Origin: a virus
DNA: 20,210 nt
Reading direction: 5' to 3' (one strand)
Virus record (IMG/VR): IMGVR_UViG_3300043470_000441
Span: 1 to 20,210 of that record
Part shown: in pieces, positions 5,667-10,568 of the stretch
Position numbering within the stretch: the stretch's first letter is position 1
Layout: each line of letters opens with the position of its first letter
The notes under the pieces: model-generated
Told to the model about the DNA's origin: nothing
Databases searched by the model: none
Seen by the model: only the letters and a program-made list of their open reading frames with translations
Made by a program: the position numbers and the translations under genes

Positions 5667-6050
5667 GCAAATCGGCTTTGTTTCAGAGCGTGGATTGAAT
5701 CAACTTTAGGGGATTATATGGCTATACAAGGCGAACCCGATTTAGAAACGTTAGGAAGTTTTATGCACCATTATTCTGACTGTAAAAATATAATGCAGTT
5801 TACAGGATTATTAGATAAAAACGGAAGTAAAATTTTTGAAGGAGATATTGTAACTTATAAAAGAAGTGTGGGGAATTGGACTGGACAAAAAATGACTACT
5901 ACTCATAAAATTATTTTTACAGAAGAAGTAAATGCTTTTGTAATGCAATATGGGAGCAGTTACATAAAATTGAGAAAACATTGGGGTTACGAATATGAAG
6001 TAATAGGCAACATTTTTGAAAATCCTGATTTGTTGCAGGGTTTTGTTTAA
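5613..6050 (+). CDS. YopX-family protein with element-derived N-terminus
   Basis: A YopX-family (DUF1867-type) protein, a family widespread in phages whose molecular role is not established. Hallmarks are MQFTGLLDKNG (61-71), EGDIV (76-80) and YEVIGNIFENPDLL (128-141). Family members normally begin with a short M-x-E-I-x-F-R-A-W segment; here the FRAW sits at residues 24-27 and is preceded by about 20 residues encoded by the loop and right arm of palindrome R1 (DQSPHCSKHVLAN). The gene therefore appears to have been placed behind, and fused to, the element's own start codon. It is one of two rightward accessory genes after the HTH regulator. Confidence 0.88.
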   Translation: MTEIKIKDQSPHCSKHVLANRLCFRAWIESTLGDYMAIQGEPDLETLGSFMHHYSDCKNIMQFTGLLDKNGSKIFEGDIVTYKRSVGNWTGQKMTTTHKIIFTEEVNAFVMQYGSSYIKLRKHWGYEYEVIGNIFENPDLLQGFV

Positions 6051-6059
6051 GCTGTTTGC

Positions 6060-6186
6060 TAACGTTTTGCAGCCTTGCGTTAGTGCGGGCTTAAAATGCA
6101 CTACACTTTGTTAAACCACAAATGCTCAATTATGGCAGAAAAAATTGATAAACCACAGACCCCCGCATTACGCAAGACTGCTGTTA
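6060..6186 (+). repeat. Palindromic element R2 (127 bp), TAAC...GTTA
   Basis: Its length matches R1 exactly, from TAAC (6060-6063) to GTTA (6183-6186). The left arm GCAGCCTTGCGTTAGTGCGGG (6069-6089; written here as GCAGCCTTGCG then TTAGTGCGGG) pairs with CCCGCATTACGCAAGACTGC on the right with one bulge and one mismatch. The outer stem differs from R1 (CTTGCG instead of CTTGG), but the right arm differs in step, so pairing is kept. It shares TAACGTT, AGTGCGGGCT-AAAATGCAC and CCCCGCATT with R1. An ATG at 6132 sits 29 nt before the right arm; the distance in R1 is 28 nt. Confidence 0.75.
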
Positions 6187-6434
6187 TAAGCAGTTGCGAT
6201 TGCTTAGTAGGATTTCTTAGTGGAGAAAAAGTAAACAAATCTACTATTGATTATGAAGTAGAAAAGATTGTAAATATTCAACCAACTTTCAAAAAGTACG
6301 GTTTATTGAATGGCGAACCACAAACTAAAAGTCAAATAGTAGATGGTAGAAAAGGATATTTAAGCAGATTTGTTTACTGTCCTTATTGTGGCGAAAAAGT
6401 CAATTGGAAGCAGGTTCTTAGCAATTGCTTATAA
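6132..6434 (+). CDS. Small CxxC protein (100 aa) with element-derived N-terminus
   Basis: Function unknown. The C-terminal part, GYLSRFVYCPYCGEKVNWKQ (residues 75-94), contains a CPYCGE knuckle typical of zinc ribbons, although only one such pair is obvious; CDC at 22-24 might supply the other ligands. I choose ATG 6132 because it occupies the same place in R2 as the YopX start does in R1. An in-frame ATG at 6096 would add 12 residues, but its counterpart in R1 is closed by a stop. Residues 1 to about 18 (MAEKIDKPQTPALRKTAV) come from the palindrome. The stop TAA (6432-6434) is part of the next TAAC. Confidence 0.7.
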   Translation: MAEKIDKPQTPALRKTAVISSCDCLVGFLSGEKVNKSTIDYEVEKIVNIQPTFKKYGLLNGEPQTKSQIVDGRKGYLSRFVYCPYCGEKVNWKQVLSNCL

Positions 6435-6477
6435 CAGCCTGATTGGCGATGGTTTTAATCTCGCCAATCATTTGTTA
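6432..6477 (+). repeat. Short palindrome R3 closing the accessory block
   Basis: It runs from TAAC (6432-6435) to GTTA (6474-6477) and contains a perfect 9-bp stem, GATTGGCGA (6441-6449) with TCGCCAATC (6461-6469), around an 11-nt loop. Its left flank TGCTTATAACAGC is the reverse complement of the right end of R2 (GCTGTTATAAGCA). It has no internal start codon fused to the next gene. A simple hairpin terminator is possible but no T-run follows. Confidence 0.55.
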
Positions 6478-6495
6478 AAAATTAAATAAATAAAT

Positions 6496-6597
6496 ATGGA
6501 AATACTTTTTAAATTATTTGTTATTTGTATGCTTGTTGCATTATTTAATAGACAAAAAATACTTTATGATGAAATTAAAAAAAACCACTCAAAATAG
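6496..6597 (+). CDS. Tiny membrane protein (33 aa)
   Basis: From ATG 6496 (leader TAAATAAATAAAT, typical A-rich Bacteroidetes start) to TAG 6595-6597. The product MEILFKLFVICMLVALFNRQ followed by KILYDEIKKNHSK is a single hydrophobic segment with a positively charged tail. It is the last gene of the rightward block, and its stop lies within the terminator hairpin. Function unknown; tiny proteins like this are uncertain calls. Confidence 0.5.
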   Translation: MEILFKLFVICMLVALFNRQKILYDEIKKNHSK

Positions 6598-6613
6598 AGT
6601 GGTTTTATTTTTT
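6581..6613. terminator. Bidirectional intrinsic terminator between convergent units
   Basis: AAAACCACTC (6581-6590) and GAGTGGTTTT (6597-6606) form a perfect 10-bp stem with a 6-nt loop, followed on the plus strand by ATTTTTT. On the minus strand the A-run gives a T-run as well. It separates the rightward accessory block from the leftward lysis region. Confidence 0.9.
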
Positions 6614-6972
6614 ATCCAATTCAAAACAAAGAGCAGTACAAATAGTATCCCTATAAGCCATATAAACCGATTTGCGACTATTTTAATAGTTTCTGAATAG
6701 TCAATTTGTTTTTCTTTTTTTTCTTCTTTAAAATCGATGTTTTGCTTTTCCTTAATTGTTTCTTTAGAATTGTTATAAATAACCCTTGTATTGTAAATTG
6801 TATCTTTTCCTAAAAGTATAGGTTTGTCAAGATTTACAGGCTCTAAAGTAAAGCTATTACTAAACTTTGTTATATCGGTTTCAGTAGTCTTGTTTTCCTC
6901 GATAACTGAACTTGACTTTTTTATAGTTCCGCAAGACATTAAAACTAAAAGTAATATTATACTATACTTCAT
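6589..6972 (-). CDS. Candidate unimolecular spanin (lipoprotein with C-terminal membrane anchor)
   Basis: The protein has a lipoprotein signal peptide (KYSIILLLVLMSC, lipobox LMSC with Cys14), a hydrophilic, charged, probably helical periplasmic middle, and a C-terminal membrane helix (FIWLIGILFVLLFVLNWIK, near 103-121) with a short basic tail. An outer-membrane lipid anchor plus an inner-membrane C-terminal anchor in about 130 residues is the architecture of u-spanins such as phage T1 gp11, which fuse the two membranes at the end of lysis. It lies in the same leftward unit as endolysin and holin candidates. It is the last gene before the terminator. An unrelated small lipoprotein is the alternative. 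Confidence 0.6.
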   Translation of the reverse strand: MKYSIILLLVLMSCGTIKKSSSVIEENKTTETDITKFSNSFTLEPVNLDKPILLGKDTIYNTRVIYNNSKETIKEKQNIDFKEEKKEKQIDYSETIKIVANRFIWLIGILFVLLFVLNWIKNKTTLF

Positions 6973-7123
6973 ATTGATTCATTATTTCGATTATATTTTC
7001 TTTTGAGTAACCTGCACTAACTAATAGATTAACAATTATTTCTATAACTTCTGAACTTGTGAAATCATTATCTTCACTTTCGAAACTATATTTTTTTCCG
7101 TATGCTTGAATTTCTATTTTCAT
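6962..7123 (-). CDS. Small acidic hypothetical protein (53 aa)
   Basis: A 53-residue frame from ATG 7123. It begins MKIEIQAYGKKYSFESED, then DFTSSEVIEIIVNLLVSAGY and an acidic end. The pattern, an N-terminal beta hairpin followed by a helix, resembles tiny proteins often seen in Bacteroidetes phages. Its start overlaps the exonuclease stop as ATGA and its end overlaps the spanin start by 11 nt. Function unknown. Confidence 0.65.
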   Translation of the reverse strand: MKIEIQAYGKKYSFESEDNDFTSSEVIEIIVNLLVSAGYSKENIIEIMNQYEV

Positions 7124-8025
7124 AAAAAGTTATTTGTTTTAAATTTTAAATAATTCATATAAGCACTATTACCTATTTCGTTAGTGCTATCGCAGTCATC
7201 ACATTGCATAAGTCTTTTAATAGTTCCTAAAGCAGTAACATTATTTTTAAGCAAAGTTACATTTTCTGAACCGCAACAACTACAACTATATTTTAAATTA
7301 CCTCCTAATACTCCAGAATGTGTATTTGGTTTAATATAATTTTGCATTGTTAAAAATACATCTTCTAATACTATAATGTCGCCTTCGCAATAAACAACCA
7401 TTTCTTTCATTGCTTCTTTAGATCCTTTTAAAACGTCTTTCCACATATCAAAACCTCTATGCTGAACCTTTGCCCCTACGCCTAAAAATTGTGCTATGTA
7501 ATCTAATTTATTTGAGTTGAAATTAAATCCGTTTTTAGCTTTCTTTAATGTGTCTAAAGTTTTGTATTGCGGAAACATTGGCACTCTATGAAAAATACAA
7601 CGTGTTCTTATCCATTTTATATCAAATCTATCACCATTATGAGCAATCAATTCATCAGCAGTATTTGCAACGTTTACAAAGTCGATTAACATTTGCTTAT
7701 CGCATTGGTTTTTATCCCACGTTAAACTATGTATTTTATCTTCGCTTTCCCACTTGTACGATATGCAAATTATTTTTCTTTCTTCGATTATATCGTGAGG
7801 TTGTAGACTTAAATTGTAACCTATACGCCACGCATAACATATATTTGGACTTGTTTCTATATCAAAAAATAATCTTCTTATTTGATGTTGTGGCTCTCGA
7901 AGTTTTAGTAGTTCTACTTCTTGCTCTTTTGAAAGTCTGTAACGATTTCTTAAATTAAATTCAAGACCTAATTTTCTGACTTCTGCATTATTTAACCTAT
8001 AACGTCTGTTTTTGTTTGGTTTCAT
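7120..8025 (-). CDS. DEDDy 3'-5' exonuclease-like protein with C-terminal zinc ribbon
   Basis: This is a ribonuclease-H-fold 3'-5' exonuclease. Exo I is FFDIET (Asp55, Glu57), Exo II is HNGDRFD (Asp135) and Exo III is YCEGD (Tyr212, Asp216), the DEDDy arrangement; all four acidic residues are present. The N-terminal 50 residues are basic and arginine-rich (RRYRLNNAEVRKLG), probably for nucleic-acid binding. The C-terminus carries CSCCGS (248-253) and CDDC (275-278), a zinc ribbon. Phages of Bacteroidetes carry similar proteins, but a precise role (repair, RNA processing, host DNA turnover) is not known. It is oddly placed, between endolysin and spanin rather than with the recombination genes. 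Confidence 0.82.
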   Translation of the reverse strand: MKPNKNRRYRLNNAEVRKLGLEFNLRNRYRLSKEQEVELLKLREPQHQIRRLFFDIETSPNICYAWRIGYNLSLQPHDIIEERKIICISYKWESEDKIHSLTWDKNQCDKQMLIDFVNVANTADELIAHNGDRFDIKWIRTRCIFHRVPMFPQYKTLDTLKKAKNGFNFNSNKLDYIAQFLGVGAKVQHRGFDMWKDVLKGSKEAMKEMVVYCEGDIIVLEDVFLTMQNYIKPNTHSGVLGGNLKYSCSCCGSENVTLLKNNVTALGTIKRLMQCDDCDSTNEIGNSAYMNYLKFKTNNFL

Positions 8026-8045
8026 AATATTTTTTTATATATTTG
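8015..8045 (+). promoter_or_regulatory. Rightward promoter (TTTG-N19-TATATTTG) with no gene downstream
   Basis: TTTG (8015-8018), exactly 19 bases, then TATATTTG (8038-8045) on the plus strand. This full consensus match lies at the start of the leftward exonuclease gene but points the other way, towards a terminator at 8095-8121. There is no rightward gene between them. Confidence 0.6.
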
Positions 8046-8050
8046 CATCA

Positions 8051-8121
8051 CACAACAACACAAAAAGTTGGTCAACTCGAAATCTGGCAAAATTAACCGC
8101 TATTAACGTAGCGGTTTTTTT
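8051..8121 (+). ncRNA. Candidate small RNA 1 (~70 nt)
   Basis: It is defined by the promoter at 8015-8045 and the intrinsic terminator at 8095-8121. The intervening ~45 nt encode no protein and contain AGTTG-GT-CAACT (5-bp inverted repeat). It lies between the 5' end of the exonuclease gene and the 3' end of the endolysin gene, so it is not antisense to a coding region over most of its length. The ends are inferred from the usual distance between -7 box and start. No known RNA family is recognised. Confidence 0.45.
8095..8121 (+). terminator. Intrinsic terminator, stronger in the rightward direction
   Basis: AACCGCTA (8095-8102) and TAGCGGTT (8109-8116) form a perfect 8-bp stem with a 6-nt loop and a T-run through 8121. 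On the minus strand it is followed only by AATTTTG, so rightward termination is favoured. Leftward use after endolysin cannot be excluded. Confidence 0.75.
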
Positions 8122-8143
8122 GTTTGTTATTACGGACAATAAA

Positions 8144-8156
8144 GGCGATTATCGCC
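8144..8156 (-). terminator. Weak hairpin after the endolysin gene
   Basis: GGCGATTATCGCC is a 13-bp near-perfect palindrome just beyond the endolysin stop. On the minus strand it is followed by TTTATTG. The stem is short (5 bp with a 3-nt loop), so termination would be partial. Confidence 0.3.
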
Positions 8157-8157
8157 G

Positions 8158-8532
8158 TTACCAACGTGCCTTTCTTCCTCTATAGTCGTAATGAACCCAA
8201 CTTGGATAAATTCCTACACCGCCTTCTTTCATTTTACCACTTTCAATAAGTCCTTCAATTACTAAAGCTACTTCTTTAGGTGTCATTCCTTGTACTTTAA
8301 TATCAGCAGCAGTACCTCTTAAATGTTGGCTATCTTTTACACCTCCTATTTTAGCATTGTATTTAGGACTTCTGTAACCGCTTGTAATTGTAATAGGTTT
8401 ATTTATTGCAGTTCTTAAAACTTCTAAATTACGTGCAAGTTCAACAATATTTAAAAGTGCGGAGTTTGGAATATCTGAACCATCTTTGCACTTAAACTCT
8501 TCAAGACTAAAGTTCTTTGTTATCTTTGCCAT
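8158..8532 (-). CDS. Endolysin, M15-family peptidase (Peptidase_M15_3-like)
   Basis: This is a zinc-dependent peptidase that cuts peptidoglycan peptide stems during phage lysis. Zinc ligands are visible as SQHLRGTAAD (His70, Asp77) and WVHYD (His114), with the substrate-site SGYRSPKYN (51-59) before them. At 124 residues it is a single catalytic domain without a cell-wall-binding domain, usual for phages of Gram-negative hosts. It has no signal peptide, so it depends on a holin for export, and two small membrane-protein genes lie directly upstream. Its start is overlapped by the 59-residue membrane protein. Confidence 0.9.
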   Translation of the reverse strand: MAKITKNFSLEEFKCKDGSDIPNSALLNIVELARNLEVLRTAINKPITITSGYRSPKYNAKIGGVKDSQHLRGTAADIKVQGMTPKEVALVIEGLIESGKMKEGGVGIYPSWVHYDYRGRKARW

Positions 8533-8686
8533 CTTTTTTATTTTTAATTAATTCAATAGTTTTCATTATCGTATAAACAATAGAAACGCATAGTAATAAT
8601 ATTTTTAATGTAGCCTCTACATTTGAAAAGCTAATTGCCATTGTAAGTGTATTCAATGAGTATAATCTTAAATCGTTAATTGACAT
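8507..8686 (-). CDS. Small membrane protein (59 aa), possible second holin or antiholin
   Basis: The frame runs from ATG 8686 to TAG 8507-8509, overlapping the holin candidate by 11 nt and the endolysin by 26 nt. It has one clear membrane segment (TLKILLLCVSIVYTIMKTIELI) and a strongly basic tail (KNKKDGKDNK). A single-segment membrane protein with a cytoplasmic basic tail between holin and endolysin fits a class III holin or an antiholin. This is position plus topology only. Confidence 0.6.
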   Translation of the reverse strand: MSINDLRLYSLNTLTMAISFSNVEATLKILLLCVSIVYTIMKTIELIKNKKDGKDNKEL

Positions 8687-8876
8687 TTCTTGTTTTCATT
8701 AAGCGTTCAACAATAGTAGTAACCCCTTCAATAGTTATGTAAGAAGTTCCAATAATTACCCAATCCGTTGACGTAATAACTCCTGAAAATAAACCAGCAG
8801 AAGCTACCACGAAAACAGTTAATTTTCTACTTACCCATTTTGATAGGAATAAGTCTATTTTTTCTTTTCTACTCAT
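8676..8876 (-). CDS. Holin-like membrane protein (66 aa)
   Basis: A small protein with a basic amphipathic N-terminus (MSRKEKIDLFLSKWVSRK) and two hydrophobic segments (LTVFVVASAGLFSGVI and WVIIGTSYITIEGVTTIV) and a charged tail. Size, topology and position upstream of the endolysin fit a holin that permeabilises the inner membrane at the time of lysis. There is no sequence motif that proves this. It overlaps the preceding gene by 8 nt. Confidence 0.65.
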   Translation of the reverse strand: MSRKEKIDLFLSKWVSRKLTVFVVASAGLFSGVITSTDWVIIGTSYITIEGVTTIVERLMKTRNVN

Positions 8877-9072
8877 CTATACAAGGTGTATATTCAATTC
8901 TTTCTAACTCATTTAATTGGTTATGGATTGGCTGAAATGGTTCGTATGTAAGTGCATCAAGACCTATAAACCATTTACCTGCCCCATCTTTTATAAACTC
9001 TAACCTGCAAACGCCATTTGTATACCCATCTAAAGCATTGTATTGTTCTGTATTTGGATGTAAAACTATCAT
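8869..9072 (-). CDS. Hypothetical protein (67 aa) after the fibre gene
   Basis: The protein starts MIVLHPNTEQYNALDGYTNG and continues with LEFIKDGAGKWFIGLDAL, a beta-rich sequence with no membrane segment. It follows the fibre-like gene by 1 nt and overlaps the holin candidate. Genes of this size directly behind a tail fibre are often fibre chaperones or adaptors; this is inferred from position, not from any motif. Confidence 0.7.
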   Translation of the reverse strand: MIVLHPNTEQYNALDGYTNGVCRLEFIKDGAGKWFIGLDALTYEPFQPIHNQLNELERIEYTPCIDE

Positions 9073-9073
9073 A

Positions 9074-9976
9074 TTAAACTAAATTTGTCATATAAGTATT
9101 AATTGCATTGTATAAGTTTGTGTTCAAAGTTGCATTTCCTCCTGCTGTAACTAAAGAAGCACCCATACCATAAACAGAAATTGTATGAGTACCATAATTT
9201 AATATTGTTGGAGTTGAACCTCCAGATGACCTAAAAATTAATTGAGCAGCTGGGGAACTTGCTGTACTTGTAGTAGTACCGCTTACACTTAAAGTCGTAT
9301 TTTGAAAAAGTCTTATTTGGTTATTAGCTGGTCTATTTATTGACTTCAATCCTACTCCTGATAAAGCACCAATAGCATTACTTGTTGTTCCGTTGTTGAT
9401 ATTTTGTGTATCAGGATTTCCTGCAAAAGTCATCCTATTAACGCCATTAGACATAATACCATCTATAAAACCGATACCAACGTTTTGAATCCAAGCAAAC
9501 CTACTCGCATCATCTTTTTGATAATTCACTCCTTGAGATGATGGTATAAAGTTTGTTGAAATAGAACCTGTGCTATTATTAGTAAAACCAACATTTGTAG
9601 CAAAAGTTAATGGATTTGTTAATGTTCCTTGATATAGTGTTGGTGATTTCCAATTCAATGAAGCAAATGCATTTGTAGCACCTGTACCAGTTGCAAAAAC
9701 ATAAAAAACATCGAGTTTAGACCAAACACCGCCTTCTTTTAAATCTAAAACTAACTGATTTTGTACAATTTGTTGTGCATCATTTGGTAAAGTATAACCA
9801 AGTGCAACAGCTCTATTCAATATGTCTTGGTAATCTGCATCATAAGCAAACCCAACTATATTAGTATCGCCTGACCAACTATTAGCGTGAACAGAACCCC
9901 AACTAATATCATTATTAACTGCTCCTTGTCCCCAACCTATATTATTATTTTTCGCTCCTTGACCCCAATCGCTCAT
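9074..9976 (-). CDS. Tail fibre / adhesin-like structural protein with WGQG repeats
   Basis: A 300-residue protein that probably forms part of the virion surface. The N-terminus has three short tryptophan/glycine units (DWGQGAKNNN, GWGQGAVNND, SWGSVHANSW) followed by SGDTNIVG. Residues 45-85 resemble a small globular region (DYQDILNRAVALGYTLP). The remainder is rich in Thr, Ser, Asn and Gly with short beta strands (GTTTSTASSPAAQLIFRSSG), as in fibres and lamin-G-like folds. It ends NLYNAINTYMTNLV. The position, after the connector and before the lysis genes, fits a host-contact protein. Receptor specificity cannot be read. Confidence 0.6.
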   Translation of the reverse strand: MSDWGQGAKNNNIGWGQGAVNNDISWGSVHANSWSGDTNIVGFAYDADYQDILNRAVALGYTLPNDAQQIVQNQLVLDLKEGGVWSKLDVFYVFATGTGATNAFASLNWKSPTLYQGTLTNPLTFATNVGFTNNSTGSISTNFIPSSQGVNYQKDDASRFAWIQNVGIGFIDGIMSNGVNRMTFAGNPDTQNINNGTTSNAIGALSGVGLKSINRPANNQIRLFQNTTLSVSGTTTSTASSPAAQLIFRSSGGSTPTILNYGTHTISVYGMGASLVTAGGNATLNTNLYNAINTYMTNLV

Positions 9977-10070
9977 TTTGTATCTTTTTTAATTGTTCAA
10001 CTTTTGCTAAATATAAATTTAGCTTTTTAAAATTCTCAACTTTTGGTTTATTATATTTGCCAGCCTGCAT
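9945..10070 (-). CDS. Small lysine-rich hypothetical protein (41 aa)
   Basis: From ATG 10070 the frame encodes MQAGKYNKPKVENFKKLNLY continuing to RLGSRSEK, probably one long helix. It overlaps the connector gene by 20 nt and the fibre gene by 32 nt, filling the space between them. The same frame is open further upstream, but that part overlaps the connector gene and reads as low-complexity hydrophobic sequence, so I use the later ATG. The call is moderate. Confidence 0.45.
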   Translation of the reverse strand: MQAGKYNKPKVENFKKLNLYLAKVEQLKKIQNERLGSRSEK

Positions 10071-10563
10071 AGAAATTATTTGTATCAGGATTAACATCAT
10101 CGTTTGAATTTGAATTGTATTCAGGATATGTATTTTGATTAAAACACATAAAATCAATAAATCTTTGCGTATAACTTTCTGCAATATCCCTTTCTTTTTC
10201 AACTAAATAATCTACTTCTGCTTTTTCTACGTTTGTAGAGTTTTCAGAAGTATGTTTAAATAAACCTTTATTACTTAAAGTATATGCTGCGAAAGGCAAA
10301 TAATAAACCATTGCCCAATGAATAAGCATAGGTTTGATATAAGTAGTTAATAAAGTTTTATAAGCTAAATACTGATTGTTATTTATTTCGTCATTTAAAA
10401 TCAATTCTTGTAACTTTTCGTAAAGTTTAGTACCTAAATAATTTTGAATGGTAATATCTTGACTAATTTTTATGTATTCGATAAAATCGTCAGCATCTAA
10501 ATTACCATTTGTAATTGTAAATTTCTTTACGTCTTCTGTGCTTATTAATAATGCGTATGCCAT
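10051..10563 (-). CDS. Head-tail connector-like protein
   Basis: A 170-residue, largely helical protein encoded 5 nt after the portal gene in the direction of transcription. The N-terminal region (ALLISTEDVKKFTITNGNLD, then a YIKISQDITIQNYLGTKLYEKLQ helix) has the look of gp6/DUF6712-type head-completion proteins of Bacteroidetes phages: short helices bearing a conserved YLG-T-LY segment, then a helical bundle with YLAYKTLLTTYIKPMLIHWA. Such proteins form the ring below the portal. The family assignment is from pattern and position. Confidence 0.55.
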   Translation of the reverse strand: MAYALLISTEDVKKFTITNGNLDADDFIEYIKISQDITIQNYLGTKLYEKLQELILNDEINNNQYLAYKTLLTTYIKPMLIHWAMVYYLPFAAYTLSNKGLFKHTSENSTNVEKAEVDYLVEKERDIAESYTQRFIDFMCFNQNTYPEYNSNSNDDVNPDTNNFYAGWQI

Positions 10564-10568
10564 AGTAA

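Noticed and set aside
5811-6101. Leftward 96-residue frame opposite the YopX gene
   Set aside because: It is fully antisense to a well-supported YopX coding region, and its sequence (Phe/Ile/Ser-rich) is what reversed AT-rich codons give.
5540-6186. R1 and R2 as a CRISPR array
   Set aside because: Only two copies, 127 bp long, about 390 bp apart with coding sequence between them, and no cas genes in view.
6432-6477. R3 as a plain intrinsic terminator
   Set aside because: The stem is good but is followed by ATTTGTTAAAA rather than a T-run, and a much better terminator lies at 6581-6613; it shares its ends with R1 and R2 instead.
7548-7958. Rightward 136-residue hydrophobic frame opposite the DEDDy exonuclease
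   Set aside because: It is antisense to a gene with intact catalytic motifs; Leu/Phe/Tyr-rich shadow sequence with no promoter or neighbour.
10071-10202. N-terminal extension of the 41-residue frame at 9945-10070
   Set aside because: The upstream part lies entirely inside the connector gene in another frame and reads as Ile/Leu-rich shadow; only the part from ATG 10070 was kept.
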